NCBI GenBank assembly: GCA_001918745.1 | Contig: MNGN01000043.1 | Location: 1 to 49,183, forward strand | DNA length: 49,183 nt | Direction: 5' to 3' | Origin: Crenarchaeota archaeon 13_1_40CM_3_52_17 | Lineage (GTDB): Archaea > Thermoproteota > Bathyarchaeia > 40CM-2-53-6 | In this document: positions 40,071-48,257 of the stretch, in pieces | Layout of the letters: every line of letters starts with the position of its first letter | How positions within the stretch are numbered: position 1 is the first letter of the stretch | The notes under the pieces: generated by a model | What the model was told of the DNA's origin: nothing | What the model saw: only the letters and a program-made list of their open reading frames with translations | Database searches by the model: none | Translations under genes and position numbers: made by a program

Positions 40071-41519
40071 CTATCCTACCGGTTCTGCACTTGCGGTTTT
40101 TGATTCGGGAACTCCCTCGAACTTTTGGCCCCTCAATGCTGAGGGGATAACCGCAACAAGGCTCATGATGCCCATGACCAGGAAGGTGGTATGCATGGGA
40201 CCCACAAAGAGAGCAATGTTAGACGCGTTTGAACCGCCTGGAGTCACGCCAGCAAACACATCCTGGAGAACATTCAACGGAATGCTCGTCGCAAGAACAA
40301 CGAACACCATTGCGAGGCTGAGAAGAGCGCCTGTGGTAACAAGAGTCGCCGACATTCCAGATGCAACACCTCTTCTCGTTACCGGAGTCGCGTTCATGAT
40401 GGAACTTATGTTCGGGGCGACAAACATGCCACCCCCCGCCCCACTAACAACCATGAGCGTCGCAAGGATCGAGTAGGAAGCATCCCCAGGAACTACTGCG
40501 AATCCAAACAGCGCTGCGGCAGATATCAACAGTCCTCCTGTTGTAAACCCTCTCGCGCCATACTTGTCGGAGAGAAAACCACTCAGGGGTCCAACAGTCA
40601 CGAAGGCGACCGCGAACGGTATTAGGAGAATACCTGCAGTTAATGCGTCGTAGAGCAACGCTCCCTGGAAGAAGATCGTCAGCACGAGGGAAATCCCGCT
40701 TCTCGAGACGGAAGCGAGGAAGTTGCTCAATATTCCAGCAGTGAATGGTCTGATCTTGAACAGCTTCAAGTCCATCAACGGAGTCGGAGCTTTCAGCTCC
40801 ACGTAGCCAAATCCAACCAGTGCGACCAAGCCAACAACCATCATCACCAAGTCGAGCAGAGTGTATCCTGACAGGGCTCCTATGGTTAGGCCAATGAGGA
40901 AGACCGATAATCCTCCTGCGAACAGCAAGTTTCCAGGCAGATCTATTCTTTCATGCTTGACAGTTCCGAGTTCCTTGAGTTTCTTGTAGGCCCAGAACGT
41001 TGCGAAGGCGCCTATCGGGAGGTTTATCAAGAATATGGACTGCCAGCCAAAGGCCGCGGTCAAGATCCCGCCTAGTATGAGACCGATTACGGATCCGCTA
41101 ATTCCTGCTACTAGGTTGACTCCGATCGCCCGTCCTCGCTCGCTAGGAGGAAACGCATCCGTCAATATGGCGGCGTTGTTTGCCCATATGAGCGCCGCTC
41201 CTACTCCCTGGACGAGACGGAAGAAGACGAGCATGGTCCCAGAGAGTGCGAGACTGCAAAGCCCGGAGCCGATTGTGAAGACTAGAAAGCCGAGGTTGTA
41301 GAGACGCACCTTGCCGTACATGTCAGCCAATCGGCCGAACAACAGCAGCAGAACCGCAGTCATGAGAATGTAGCCCATCAGGACCCAGAGGGCTTCGAAG
41401 GCTGAAGCATGAAGTGTCCGCGTAATAGTGGGCAGGGCGATGAGAACAATGTTCCCATCAAGCTGAGACATGAACGCGCCGATAGTCGTGTTCGTCAGTA
41501 CAGTGTACTTGTATTCCAT
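40071..41519 (-). CDS. MFS multidrug-type exporter (EmrB/QacA, DHA2)
   Basis: The 482-aa protein has about 14 transmembrane helices and the DHA2 family pattern: FMSQLDGNIVLIALPTITRTL (motif D1), LFGRLADMYGKVRLYNLGF (motif A), FFRLVQGVGAALIWANNAAI and INLPIGAFATFWAYKKL (motif C/D region). It exports drugs or other small hydrophobic molecules with protons. A hairpin-forming inverted repeat (41,531-41,561) lies between the likely promoter and ATG 41519. No regulator gene is adjacent. Confidence 0.9.
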   Translation of the reverse strand: MEYKYTVLTNTTIGAFMSQLDGNIVLIALPTITRTLHASAFEALWVLMGYILMTAVLLLLFGRLADMYGKVRLYNLGFLVFTIGSGLCSLALSGTMLVFFRLVQGVGAALIWANNAAILTDAFPPSERGRAIGVNLVAGISGSVIGLILGGILTAAFGWQSIFLINLPIGAFATFWAYKKLKELGTVKHERIDLPGNLLFAGGLSVFLIGLTIGALSGYTLLDLVMMVVGLVALVGFGYVELKAPTPLMDLKLFKIRPFTAGILSNFLASVSRSGISLVLTIFFQGALLYDALTAGILLIPFAVAFVTVGPLSGFLSDKYGARGFTTGGLLISAAALFGFAVVPGDASYSILATLMVVSGAGGGMFVAPNISSIMNATPVTRRGVASGMSATLVTTGALLSLAMVFVVLATSIPLNVLQDVFAGVTPGGSNASNIALFVGPMHTTFLVMGIMSLVAVIPSALRGQKFEGVPESKTASAEPVG

Positions 41520-41530
41520 CTTGCAGACCA

Positions 41531-41561
41531 GCGTCGCTCTTTCCGATTGACGAAGCGACGC
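41531..41561. promoter_or_regulatory. Inverted repeat GCGTCGCT-15-AGCGACGC in the MFS 5' region
   Basis: Perfect 8-bp arms (41531-41538 and 41554-41561) flank a 15-base loop, ending 12 bases before the MFS start (41519, minus). On the minus strand a TATA-like TTATAC lies near 41,580. The repeat may therefore be an operator near the transcription start or an RNA hairpin in the leader. Confidence 0.5.
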
Positions 41562-41685
41562 GCTGTTAGAAATCCCGTATAAGGTCTATTTCCAAAGCCC
41601 GCGGGCGGAAGAAACGGGAGCACGAAACTCAGTTCTCCTGGCTGAAACGATTTATCCAGGGGGTGATTCGCCCCTCTCGTTGTCT

Positions 41686-42312
41686 ATGGGTCTAAGGGAA
41701 CTTCTCATACCGCGCGAGAAAATCTTCTTTCAGCTTCTCGAGGAAGAGTCGAAGAATGTCTTGGCGGGGGCCATAGCTTTCAGTGAGTTGATCCAGAACT
41801 TCGACAATTTGGCTGACAAAAGGAACAAGATGAAAGACATAGAGCACCACGGAGACGAAATTGTTCACTCCATTTATGACCGTCTCGTAAAGACATTCAT
41901 CACTCCCATCGATAGAGAGGACATTAGCAAGCTCGCTTCTCTCTACGACGATGTCTTGGACTACATCTACGCCGCTGTCAACCGTCTCTTTCTCTACGAG
42001 GTCGAATCACCAACAGAGCCGATGAGACGGTTCGCCGACCTTGTCTTGAAGTCAGTTCGGGAAATCGACTTCGCCTTCGCCAGCATTCAAAAGATCAAGG
42101 CCTCTGAGATTGAGACCCGTTGTAATGAGGTGGACACCTTGGAGAACGAGGCGGATGTTGTTCTGAACGAGTCAGTCGCCGCCCTTTTCAAGACAAACGA
42201 TGCGATTTCCATTATCAAGTTCAAGGAGGTCTACGAACTGATGGAGACGATCACTGACAAGTGTGAAGATGTTGTTCAGGTGATAAGGGACATAATCCTG
42301 GAGTACTCCTAG
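41686..42312 (+). CDS. DUF47 (PhoU-like) phosphate transport accessory protein
   Basis: The protein from ATG 41686 is 208 aa (MGLRELLIPREKIFFQLLEE), a DUF47/PhoU-like all-helical fold. It has NMKDIEHHGDEIVHSIYDRL-type repeats (KMKDIEHHGDEIVHSI, VDTLENEADVVLNESV) and the acidic metal-binding E/D-x-x-x-D pattern. DUF47 proteins nearly always precede a PiT phosphate permease, and here the PiT gene follows 17 bases later. A TTG two codons upstream (41680) is an alternative start. Confidence 0.9.
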   Translation: MGLRELLIPREKIFFQLLEEESKNVLAGAIAFSELIQNFDNLADKRNKMKDIEHHGDEIVHSIYDRLVKTFITPIDREDISKLASLYDDVLDYIYAAVNRLFLYEVESPTEPMRRFADLVLKSVREIDFAFASIQKIKASEIETRCNEVDTLENEADVVLNESVAALFKTNDAISIIKFKEVYELMETITDKCEDVVQVIRDIILEYS

Positions 42313-42329
42313 CAAAAGGGGTCCTCCTA

Positions 42330-43340
42330 GTGTCCTCGACAGTACCGTTTGAGATAGTTGTCCTAGTGGTTGTTGTGGCCCTAGGGTTTGACTTCATGAA
42401 CGGGTTTCACGACGCGGCAAATTCCGTTGCTACTGTTGTCTCTACGAGGGTTCTGACTCCCCGTGTCGCTGTGCTCTGGGCCGCTTTCTTCAATTTCGTG
42501 GCGGCCTTCGTCTTCGGGGTCAATGTGGCCTCTACAATCGGTAAGGGAACCATAGACCCGAAGATAGTCACTGCCTGGCTACTACTTGCTGTCCTCATTG
42601 GTGCCACCTCCTGGGACGTCATAACATGGTGGTTTGGACTGCCCACGAGCTCGTCTCACGCCTTGGTGGGCGGCCTCATCGGTGCAGGTGTCGTGAAGGG
42701 AGGGTGGGGCGTGGTCCAGACCGCGGGCGTCAGCAAGATAGCATACTTCATAGTGTTGTCTCCTGTGATTGGCTTCTTCCTCGCCATTGGCTTAGTCCTA
42801 CTCACAGTGAGAATCGCCATGCGGTATTCCCGTTCCACATCCGATCACGCGTTCCGACGGCTACAACTCGTCTCCGCGGCCCTCTACAGTCTGGGGCACG
42901 GGACAAATGATGCGCAGAAGACAATGGGAATAATAGCGGCGCTTCTCTTCGCTCAGGGACTATTAGGTTCAACGTTCTACGTTCCCTTTTACGTCATACT
43001 GTTGGCAGGAACCGCTATGGGTCTTGGAACCTATTTCGGGGGATGGAGGATAGTTCGCACAATGGGTATGAAGATTACAAAGTTGCACCCTTTCGGAGGG
43101 TTCAGTGCCGAGACTGCGGCTGCCTCAACACTCTTCGCCACCGCATCCCTCGGAATCCCCGTCAGCACAACCCACACCATAGCTGGAGCGATCATGGGAG
43201 TAGGTTCGACGCGCAGACTCTCAGCAGTGAGATGGGGAGTGGCCCGTAGAATAGTCTACGCTTGGGTCCTGACGATCCCCGCCGCGGCCGCAATAGCCGG
43301 CCTTTCATACTATGTTCTGAGCCTCGCAGGCCTCAGCTAA
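42330..43340 (+). CDS. Inorganic phosphate transporter, PiT family
   Basis: The 336-aa protein has the PiT signatures GFDFMNGFHDAANSVATVV near the N-terminus and SLGHGTNDAQKTMGII near the middle, two inverted repeats of about five helices. It also has GLPTSSSHALVGGLIGAG and GIPVSTTHTIAGAIMGVG. It imports phosphate, usually as metal phosphate with protons or sodium. It starts with GTG 42330, 17 bases after DUF47, forming the classical DUF47-pit operon. Confidence 0.94.
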   Translation: MSSTVPFEIVVLVVVVALGFDFMNGFHDAANSVATVVSTRVLTPRVAVLWAAFFNFVAAFVFGVNVASTIGKGTIDPKIVTAWLLLAVLIGATSWDVITWWFGLPTSSSHALVGGLIGAGVVKGGWGVVQTAGVSKIAYFIVLSPVIGFFLAIGLVLLTVRIAMRYSRSTSDHAFRRLQLVSAALYSLGHGTNDAQKTMGIIAALLFAQGLLGSTFYVPFYVILLAGTAMGLGTYFGGWRIVRTMGMKITKLHPFGGFSAETAAASTLFATASLGIPVSTTHTIAGAIMGVGSTRRLSAVRWGVARRIVYAWVLTIPAAAAIAGLSYYVLSLAGLS

Positions 43341-43497
43341 CTAGGCTTCCAGCCCCAGATCCTGCCCCGAATCGTGTGACCCGCCCAGCAAACGGACCGG
43401 ACAGAAAACCGCTACCGGAAAGATAGGGCTTGTTCAAAGCCTCGAAGAGAGCGATGTTTTTGGCGAGACTCAGAATGGCAAACGCTGTTTCGGACAC
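43333..43497 (-). CDS. Possible 54-aa small protein (low support)
   Basis: GTG 43497 opens 54 codons on the minus strand to TGA 43333-43335, just after the zinc-knuckle gene. The N-terminal half is amphipathic (SETAFAILSLAKNIALFEAL); the rest is Gly/Ser-rich. The start resembles a fragment of 2-hydroxyacid dehydrogenase, but too little remains to tell. The end overlaps the PiT stop. No convincing RBS was seen. Confidence 0.2.
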   Translation of the reverse strand: MSETAFAILSLAKNIALFEALNKPYLSGSGFLSGPFAGRVTRFGAGSGAGSLVS

Positions 43498-43504
43498 AAT
43501 CGGC

Positions 43505-43684
43505 CTAGATTTGGCCTCTAAGAGAATCTCGCATCTGCCCGTCTTTCCATAGCTGTTCTACTTGGGTTGTTCTGCAACCCTTGCAGACGATGGTGACCCA
43601 TCCACCCGCCGAGCCAGGATGGTTGCTAACGTCGTGTTCCATGACCTTGTTGCAACTCCAGCACCACATGACCTCCTTGACCAT
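43505..43684 (-). CDS. Small zinc-knuckle protein, 59 aa
   Basis: From ATG 43684 the protein reads MVKEVMWCWSCNKVMEHDVS with a CWSC pair, then GGWVTIVCKGCRTTQVEQLW with a CKGC pair, a two-knuckle zinc site, and a short charged tail. An ATG at 43,696 adds four residues. Longer readings up to 43,837 add a non-conserved stretch. It lies opposite the PKD/Ig secreted protein; the function is unknown, but such ribbons often bind nucleic acids or proteins. Confidence 0.6.
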   Translation of the reverse strand: MVKEVMWCWSCNKVMEHDVSNHPGSAGGWVTIVCKGCRTTQVEQLWKDGQMRDSLRGQI

Positions 43685-43993
43685 CACGGACCGCATGCGC
43701 CGGGCGAAGTCATTGGGAGCAATTATGCAGGAGATGGCAGGAAAACTGAAAAGTGGGTCAAATAAACCAGAAGACAGTCGATCTAACATCGTTCGAGTTT
43801 GGGCCATGCTGATCTTCGGACTTCTGAATATAGCCATACATACAAATCTGTATCAAAAGCTGGCTGGGACCAGCGGGAGAATAAATACTGGAGAACTCGA
43901 TCCACAATCACGGAATAGCGAGGCCAAGCGTATGAACGGGCGTAATTTGACTTGTAAGATTCAGCTTTCATACATAGCAGTTGGTAGCAAACA
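43685..43993. other. Intergenic stretch between zinc-knuckle and secreted PKD/Ig genes
   Basis: This 309-base gap lies between two divergent genes. On the plus strand A/T-rich AATAAATAC lies at about 43,880. On the minus strand TTTATTTG lies at about 43,763-43,770. Either could be a promoter element, but spacing to the starts is large (about 80-110 bases). Open frames across it look like shadows. Confidence 0.5.
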
Positions 43994-45658
43994 GTGATAA
44001 CCAAGAACCGGGAGACGAGAATTGTAGTAATTCTTCTCGCCAGCATATTTTTCTTATCGACCCTGGGAGCCGCTAACGCTGCGAGCAACGTGGGTGCAAG
44101 TGTCCCTCAGTTCCCCGTAGGATCGGGTTCTTGGAATCCGAAAGTGCCCTGTTCTTCACCTTGGATCGTCAGAGTGACTGACATAACTAACAATATGACC
44201 GGGTCTTCTTCTTTGAGTAACAGCATCTTCAATCCTGGAATCACCTCGCCGGTAGGAACTGCTAAGCGGTGGCTCACGCCAGGCAACACACCATCAGGCT
44301 GGACCTCTCCGGGCCCACCTTGCACGATAACTAACTCTCACGGGATAGTTGCAATGTTCGTTGAGATCGATGGGGTGAAACGAGCAAGTCTTGTTAACGA
44401 GGACTGCACTGGGACCTACGATGCAGTGAACGGTGGAGGTTCTAATGGCGGATCGTATTGTGATTCAACTTTCAACTTCTACGATCCCGGGGTTGTCCCG
44501 AACTACTCAACCTCCTGCACTAGCGCTTCAGATCCTTCTTGTTATGGTAGAATTCATTCGGAGATAGATCATGACTGGAAGGCTGCCAAGTATTGTGGAG
44601 CATCCACCACCTGTGACGATGCGGCGTTGAGTTCTCAAACTACAACTTCTTCTCTCATAGACTTCCAGGGCTTCATCTACTGGGACCCAGGCAATCTCAA
44701 TCAGGCATGGCACAGTTTCAGCGGCTGGGAGATTCACCCGCTGACGGGCTGGCGCGTCCACCAGTCAAATCCATCCTTGGCCGCTAGCTTCACTTTTAGT
44801 CCATCTTCCCCTAGTGTAGGCCAAGCTGTCACGTTCACGGCAACCGTCTCAGGAGGAACCTCTCCGTACACATTTAACTGGAACTTCGGTGACGGAGCAA
44901 CCGGCACGGGTAACCCCACAACTCACTCCTACTCCAGCTCCGGGACCTTCAACGCACAACTAACCGTCCAGGACTCCGCAAGTGCCATGGCCACCGCGTC
45001 TAGGAGCGTCTCTGTGACGCAACCGGCTTCTCCAGACTTTAGCATCTCATCGAGTCCCTCGTCATTCTCTTTGGCGCAGGGCGCTTCTGGCTCTTCGACA
45101 ATCACACTCACCAGTCTAGGAGGTTTCGCTGGGACAATCACCCTATCTCCATCCGTTTCACCGAGCGGTCCATCCGTTTCAGTGAGCCCTACCAGCGTAA
45201 CCCTTACTGCTGGTAGCAGTGCTACTTCGTCTTTGACCGTTACAACACAGCCTGCCACGCCAATTGGAAGTTACACGGTAACCGTTTCCGGAACGAGTAA
45301 CACCATTTCCCACTCGACAACGGTCCAAGTTATCGTAGGGAGCACACCCGACTTCTCTATCTCAGGAAGCCCCTCGTCTATGACCCTCGCACAGCGCTCG
45401 ACCGGCACATTCAGCGTAGTTCTCACTAGTGTGAACGGGTTTAGTGGCACCGTGAGCTTATCGGCTTCAGTATCGCCTTCCGGACCTAGGATGTCATTCA
45501 GCCAGAACCCGGTCAACCTGACACCTGGAGCCTCAGGGAGTTCGACTCTGAACGTCAGGATCTTCAATAAGACTCAGTTAGGAACTTACACAATTACCGT
45601 GACCGGGACGAATGGTTCGCTTTCCCACTCTATCACCTTCACGGTTACAGTCGCATAG
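43994..45658 (+). CDS. Large secreted protein with PKD and Ig-like repeats
   Basis: The 554-aa protein has a signal peptide (VVILLASIFFLSTLGAANA) and a Cys-rich N-terminal domain (about 28-255) ending in the conserved IYWDPGN...SFSGWEIHPLTGWR. A PKD domain follows at about 262-345 (FNWNFGDGATGTGNPTTHSY). Two Ig-like modules of about 95 residues each open PDFSIS. One module resembles the Ig part of the membrane-bound cyclophilin at 6.9 kb. It is an extracellular, adhesin- or enzyme-like protein; the substrate is unknown. It starts with GTG 43994. Confidence 0.8.
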   Translation: MITKNRETRIVVILLASIFFLSTLGAANAASNVGASVPQFPVGSGSWNPKVPCSSPWIVRVTDITNNMTGSSSLSNSIFNPGITSPVGTAKRWLTPGNTPSGWTSPGPPCTITNSHGIVAMFVEIDGVKRASLVNEDCTGTYDAVNGGGSNGGSYCDSTFNFYDPGVVPNYSTSCTSASDPSCYGRIHSEIDHDWKAAKYCGASTTCDDAALSSQTTTSSLIDFQGFIYWDPGNLNQAWHSFSGWEIHPLTGWRVHQSNPSLAASFTFSPSSPSVGQAVTFTATVSGGTSPYTFNWNFGDGATGTGNPTTHSYSSSGTFNAQLTVQDSASAMATASRSVSVTQPASPDFSISSSPSSFSLAQGASGSSTITLTSLGGFAGTITLSPSVSPSGPSVSVSPTSVTLTAGSSATSSLTVTTQPATPIGSYTVTVSGTSNTISHSTTVQVIVGSTPDFSISGSPSSMTLAQRSTGTFSVVLTSVNGFSGTVSLSASVSPSGPRMSFSQNPVNLTPGASGSSTLNVRIFNKTQLGTYTITVTGTNGSLSHSITFTVTVA

Positions 45659-45774
45659 ATTCAACCGACACGCAACTGAACTGACGCTTCGCCTTGCCCT
45701 GATACTGAAAGCGAAGATACTGATAAAAGCTGAATGGGCGGCATATTGCGTAATCTACGAGGTGAATTTTCGGA

Positions 45775-46245
45775 ATGGGTGTTGAAGAAAACTTGCGACT
45801 TATGCAGACATTAGACAATGCTTGGAATACTAAAGATTGGGAAACGTTCATGAAACGTCACTCTGAGAACGTTGCAGTGTATTGGCCGGGCCAACCAGAG
45901 CCAACGAGAGGACGTCACGCACATCATGATGAATCCGTTGAATTCTTCAAGGCATTTGACAATCATGTCGATAACAATCCGTACAAGATCCTCTTCGGCT
46001 ACGGCGACTACACGTGTTCACTGGCCAGATGGACAGGCAAGAACATAGGACCATTCATGGGCCCGGATGGGCGTATGATCCCTGCCACCAACAAGAAGTT
46101 TGAGCTTGAGTTCTGCACTGTTGCACACTGGAAGAACAACGAGATTGTCGAAGAGAAACTCTTCTACGACTTGGTAGGATTGCTGAAACAGCTCGGCGTA
46201 ACTCTAACAGCAAAGACCCAAGCAGAGAAAGTGCCTGCGGCCTAA
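45775..46245 (+). CDS. SnoaL-like ester-cyclase-fold protein
   Basis: The 156-aa protein has a SnoaL/NTF2-like fold: LMQTLDNAWNTKDWETFMKRHSENVAVYWPG, GRHAHHDESVEFFKAF, and the later FCTVAHWKNNEIVEEKLFYD. The pattern matches 'ester cyclase' family proteins, whose true activity in archaea is unknown. It is monocistronic, on the same strand as the secreted PKD protein. Confidence 0.82.
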   Translation: MGVEENLRLMQTLDNAWNTKDWETFMKRHSENVAVYWPGQPEPTRGRHAHHDESVEFFKAFDNHVDNNPYKILFGYGDYTCSLARWTGKNIGPFMGPDGRMIPATNKKFELEFCTVAHWKNNEIVEEKLFYDLVGLLKQLGVTLTAKTQAEKVPAA

Positions 46246-46279
46246 CAGCGCAACAGAGAGCTTCTGAGCCCAGTGCCCC

Positions 46280-46924
46280 CTATTCCCTATTTTCTAAGGA
46301 ATTTACTTTTTTGGCTTGATTCAAGGCCCCGACTAGAGCTTTGGCGACTGCGTCTCCGTCGTGTCTAACCCCGTTGACATAAAATGTAGGGGTCCCATTG
46401 ACACCGCTTCTTACTCCGCCCATGAAGTCGTCCTTGATCCGTTTCTGATACACGTGCTGAGTGATCTCACGTTCAAACTTTTGAGTGTCCAGGCTCAACT
46501 TCCTCGCATAGGCAAGGGCGACATTCGAATCGCCGAGAGTTGCTTGGTGTTCGTAGAGAAAGTCGTGCATAGGCCAGAACTTTCCTTGGGCGGAGGCTGC
46601 TTCTGCTGTCTCGGCGGCGTTCATGGCATGCTCGTGGATATTTGTTAGTGGAAAGTTGCGAAACACAAATCGCAGTTCAGACCCGAGTTCCTTCTGGACC
46701 TTTTTCACTTCAGGATAGGCAGCTCCACAATAGGGACATTGATAGTCACCATACTCAACAAGAGTGAGAGCAGCTTTCACGGGACCTTCTATGTGATCGC
46801 GCTCAGGAGTAACCGGAATTTCCAACTTCGGGGCCTGATACCTTCCCGTGGCTTCCTTGCCGGTTGGTTCCAGCAGAGTCTTGCCTGGAGCTCTCTTTCG
46901 TGTTACCGTTGTTGTGCCGGACAT
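46280..46924 (-). CDS. DsbA-type thioredoxin-fold oxidoreductase
   Basis: The 214-aa protein has a DsbA-like (Thioredoxin_4) fold. The active site CPYC lies in VEYGDYQCPYCGAAYPEVKK (about 72-91). Then come RFVFRNFPLTNIHEHAM, the helical insert WPMHDFLYEHQATL and the cis-Pro loop VNGTPTFYVNG. It makes or shuffles disulfides. No signal peptide is evident; the N-terminus is basic (VTRKRAPGKT), so it may be cytoplasmic. It follows the peroxiredoxin by 8 bases and is likely its operon partner. Confidence 0.9.
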   Translation of the reverse strand: MSGTTTVTRKRAPGKTLLEPTGKEATGRYQAPKLEIPVTPERDHIEGPVKAALTLVEYGDYQCPYCGAAYPEVKKVQKELGSELRFVFRNFPLTNIHEHAMNAAETAEAASAQGKFWPMHDFLYEHQATLGDSNVALAYARKLSLDTQKFEREITQHVYQKRIKDDFMGGVRSGVNGTPTFYVNGVRHDGDAVAKALVGALNQAKKVNSLENRE

Positions 46925-46932
46925 TTTCGAGG

Positions 46933-47526
46933 TCAGCTCTTCTCAGTCGCCTGAGTCTTGTTCAGATTCTCTAAGGCCGATAGTATGCCGTCGGCTCCTG
47001 GGTTGATCCCGTCAGGGGAGAGATGGCTCCATCTGATAATTCCCTTGTCGTCGATCACGAAGAGTGCTCGAGCGGACTCGCCGATCTTCTCTTTGAAGGC
47101 ACCATACTTTCGAGAGACTACCCCTTTTGGCTCGAAGTCTGCTAGGACGGGGAAGTTGAGCTTCCGGTCCTTAGCGAACGCTAGGTGGGACCAGATATTG
47201 TCAACGGATATGGCGAGGAGTTCTGCGTTGAACTTTTTGAATTCTGGCATCACCACTGCGTACAGTGATAATTGGTCGGTGCAGACGGGACTCCAGTCTG
47301 CAGGGTAGAAAGCTAGAATCACGGGTTGTCCCCGAAAATCGTTAAGGGACACTTTCTGGTCCGGTGTACTGTTAAGAGAAAAATTCGGAGCCAAGTTGCC
47401 GGGTCCTAAGACGGAGTCTACTTTCTTCCCAATCTTCTTGCTTTTCAATGGCTGCTGCCGGCGGTTTCGCGCCGGTCGCTTGTTCTCCAACTTCCTTATC
47501 CGACCCCTCTTGCTGGCTTGAACCAA
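46933..47526 (-). CDS. Peroxiredoxin (AhpC/TSA) with a long basic N-terminus
   Basis: The protein (197 aa) has the peroxiredoxin active site AFYPADWSPVCTDQLSLYAV and KKFNAELLAISVDNIWSHLAF. VSRKYGAFKEKIGESARALF follows. The peroxidatic Cys is in PVCT; no C-terminal resolving Cys is seen, suggesting a 1-Cys type, perhaps reduced by the adjacent DsbA-like protein. The first 45 residues are strongly basic (RGRIRKLENKRPARNRRQQ), unusual for the family. TTG 47526 is used because no standard start lies just before the domain. Confidence 0.86.
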   Translation of the reverse strand: MVQASKRGRIRKLENKRPARNRRQQPLKSKKIGKKVDSVLGPGNLAPNFSLNSTPDQKVSLNDFRGQPVILAFYPADWSPVCTDQLSLYAVVMPEFKKFNAELLAISVDNIWSHLAFAKDRKLNFPVLADFEPKGVVSRKYGAFKEKIGESARALFVIDDKGIIRWSHLSPDGINPGADGILSALENLNKTQATEKS

Positions 47527-47696
47527 AATGGTCTTCAGATGAGACGACTCCCCTCTATGAAAAGAAGTAACATTGCAAAGCGTTCTCTTCTTGCTCTATT
47601 TATAGACTAACTGCATTCCAATCGGCCCCGGGTCCGAGATTCACCTGAGAATGTTTCGGCTAGGGACCTTCTGTCGCAGCCTGATGTGACTTAGTG

Positions 47697-48056
47697 TCAA
47701 GGGTAGATGCTGGTGTAGTTCTTTGGCTTCAGAAGGTCGCCGACCACCTTCTCCCTCAACAGGGCAACTTGGTCTATCAGAGAGCCGCCGAAATCAAAAT
47801 CAGTCCTGAGAGAGTACTCTTTGTAGAGTTCTGTCACTGTCTTGTAGACAAGAACTTGGGCGCTGGTTCCGAAAACCCTTGTGAGGACTTCAATCACGTC
47901 ATCAAACCTACTGGAGACTTGCGAGGTTTTGATCTCCCTACTCTCGAGTAACTGGAAGGTCTCCTCCTTGACAGTCCTGCCAAGTATGTCTTCAATAACA
48001 GTAGTGAAAGACTGGTTCAATGTTGACTGAAATGTCTGGGTTATCGTGGTCCGCAC
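47697..48056 (-). CDS. Conserved archaeal hypothetical protein
   Basis: The 119-aa protein begins at GTG 48056 with MRTTITQTFQSTLNQSFTTV, followed by IEDILGRTVKEETFQLLESR and a long helical body (DDVIEVLTRVFGTSAQVLVY) with no Cys or membrane segment. It looks like a small helical protein of the kind conserved in archaea beside KaiC-like ATPases, though I cannot name it. It is divergent from the KaiC-type gene. Confidence 0.6.
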   Translation of the reverse strand: MRTTITQTFQSTLNQSFTTVIEDILGRTVKEETFQLLESREIKTSQVSSRFDDVIEVLTRVFGTSAQVLVYKTVTELYKEYSLRTDFDFGGSLIDQVALLREKVVGDLLKPKNYTSIYP

Positions 48057-48257
48057 AGAAAAGCCTCTCCGACGGATGTCATTTTCTCGATTGCAGGTTA
48101 AGCCTAGTGTAACAGGAGACTTGCTAAAATGGGAACTGTATCTGAGTGAGCGTGCCCCGGTAAAGATTCGGGTGTCGGGGACAGCTTATCATTTTCCACA
48201 CATGTCTCAACAGTCTTCTACTGTGTTCAACCCTCGAACCCATTGTCGGGTTACACA

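Noticed and set aside
44107..45567. Minus-strand frames opposite the secreted PKD/Ig gene
   Set aside because: They mirror the repetitive Ser/Thr/Val codons of the coding strand and are not protein-like on their own.
48180..48257. Possible tRNA or structured RNA near TTCAACCCTCGAACCC
   Set aside because: The apparent T-arm sequence does not pair and no cloverleaf partners could be found within 90 bases.
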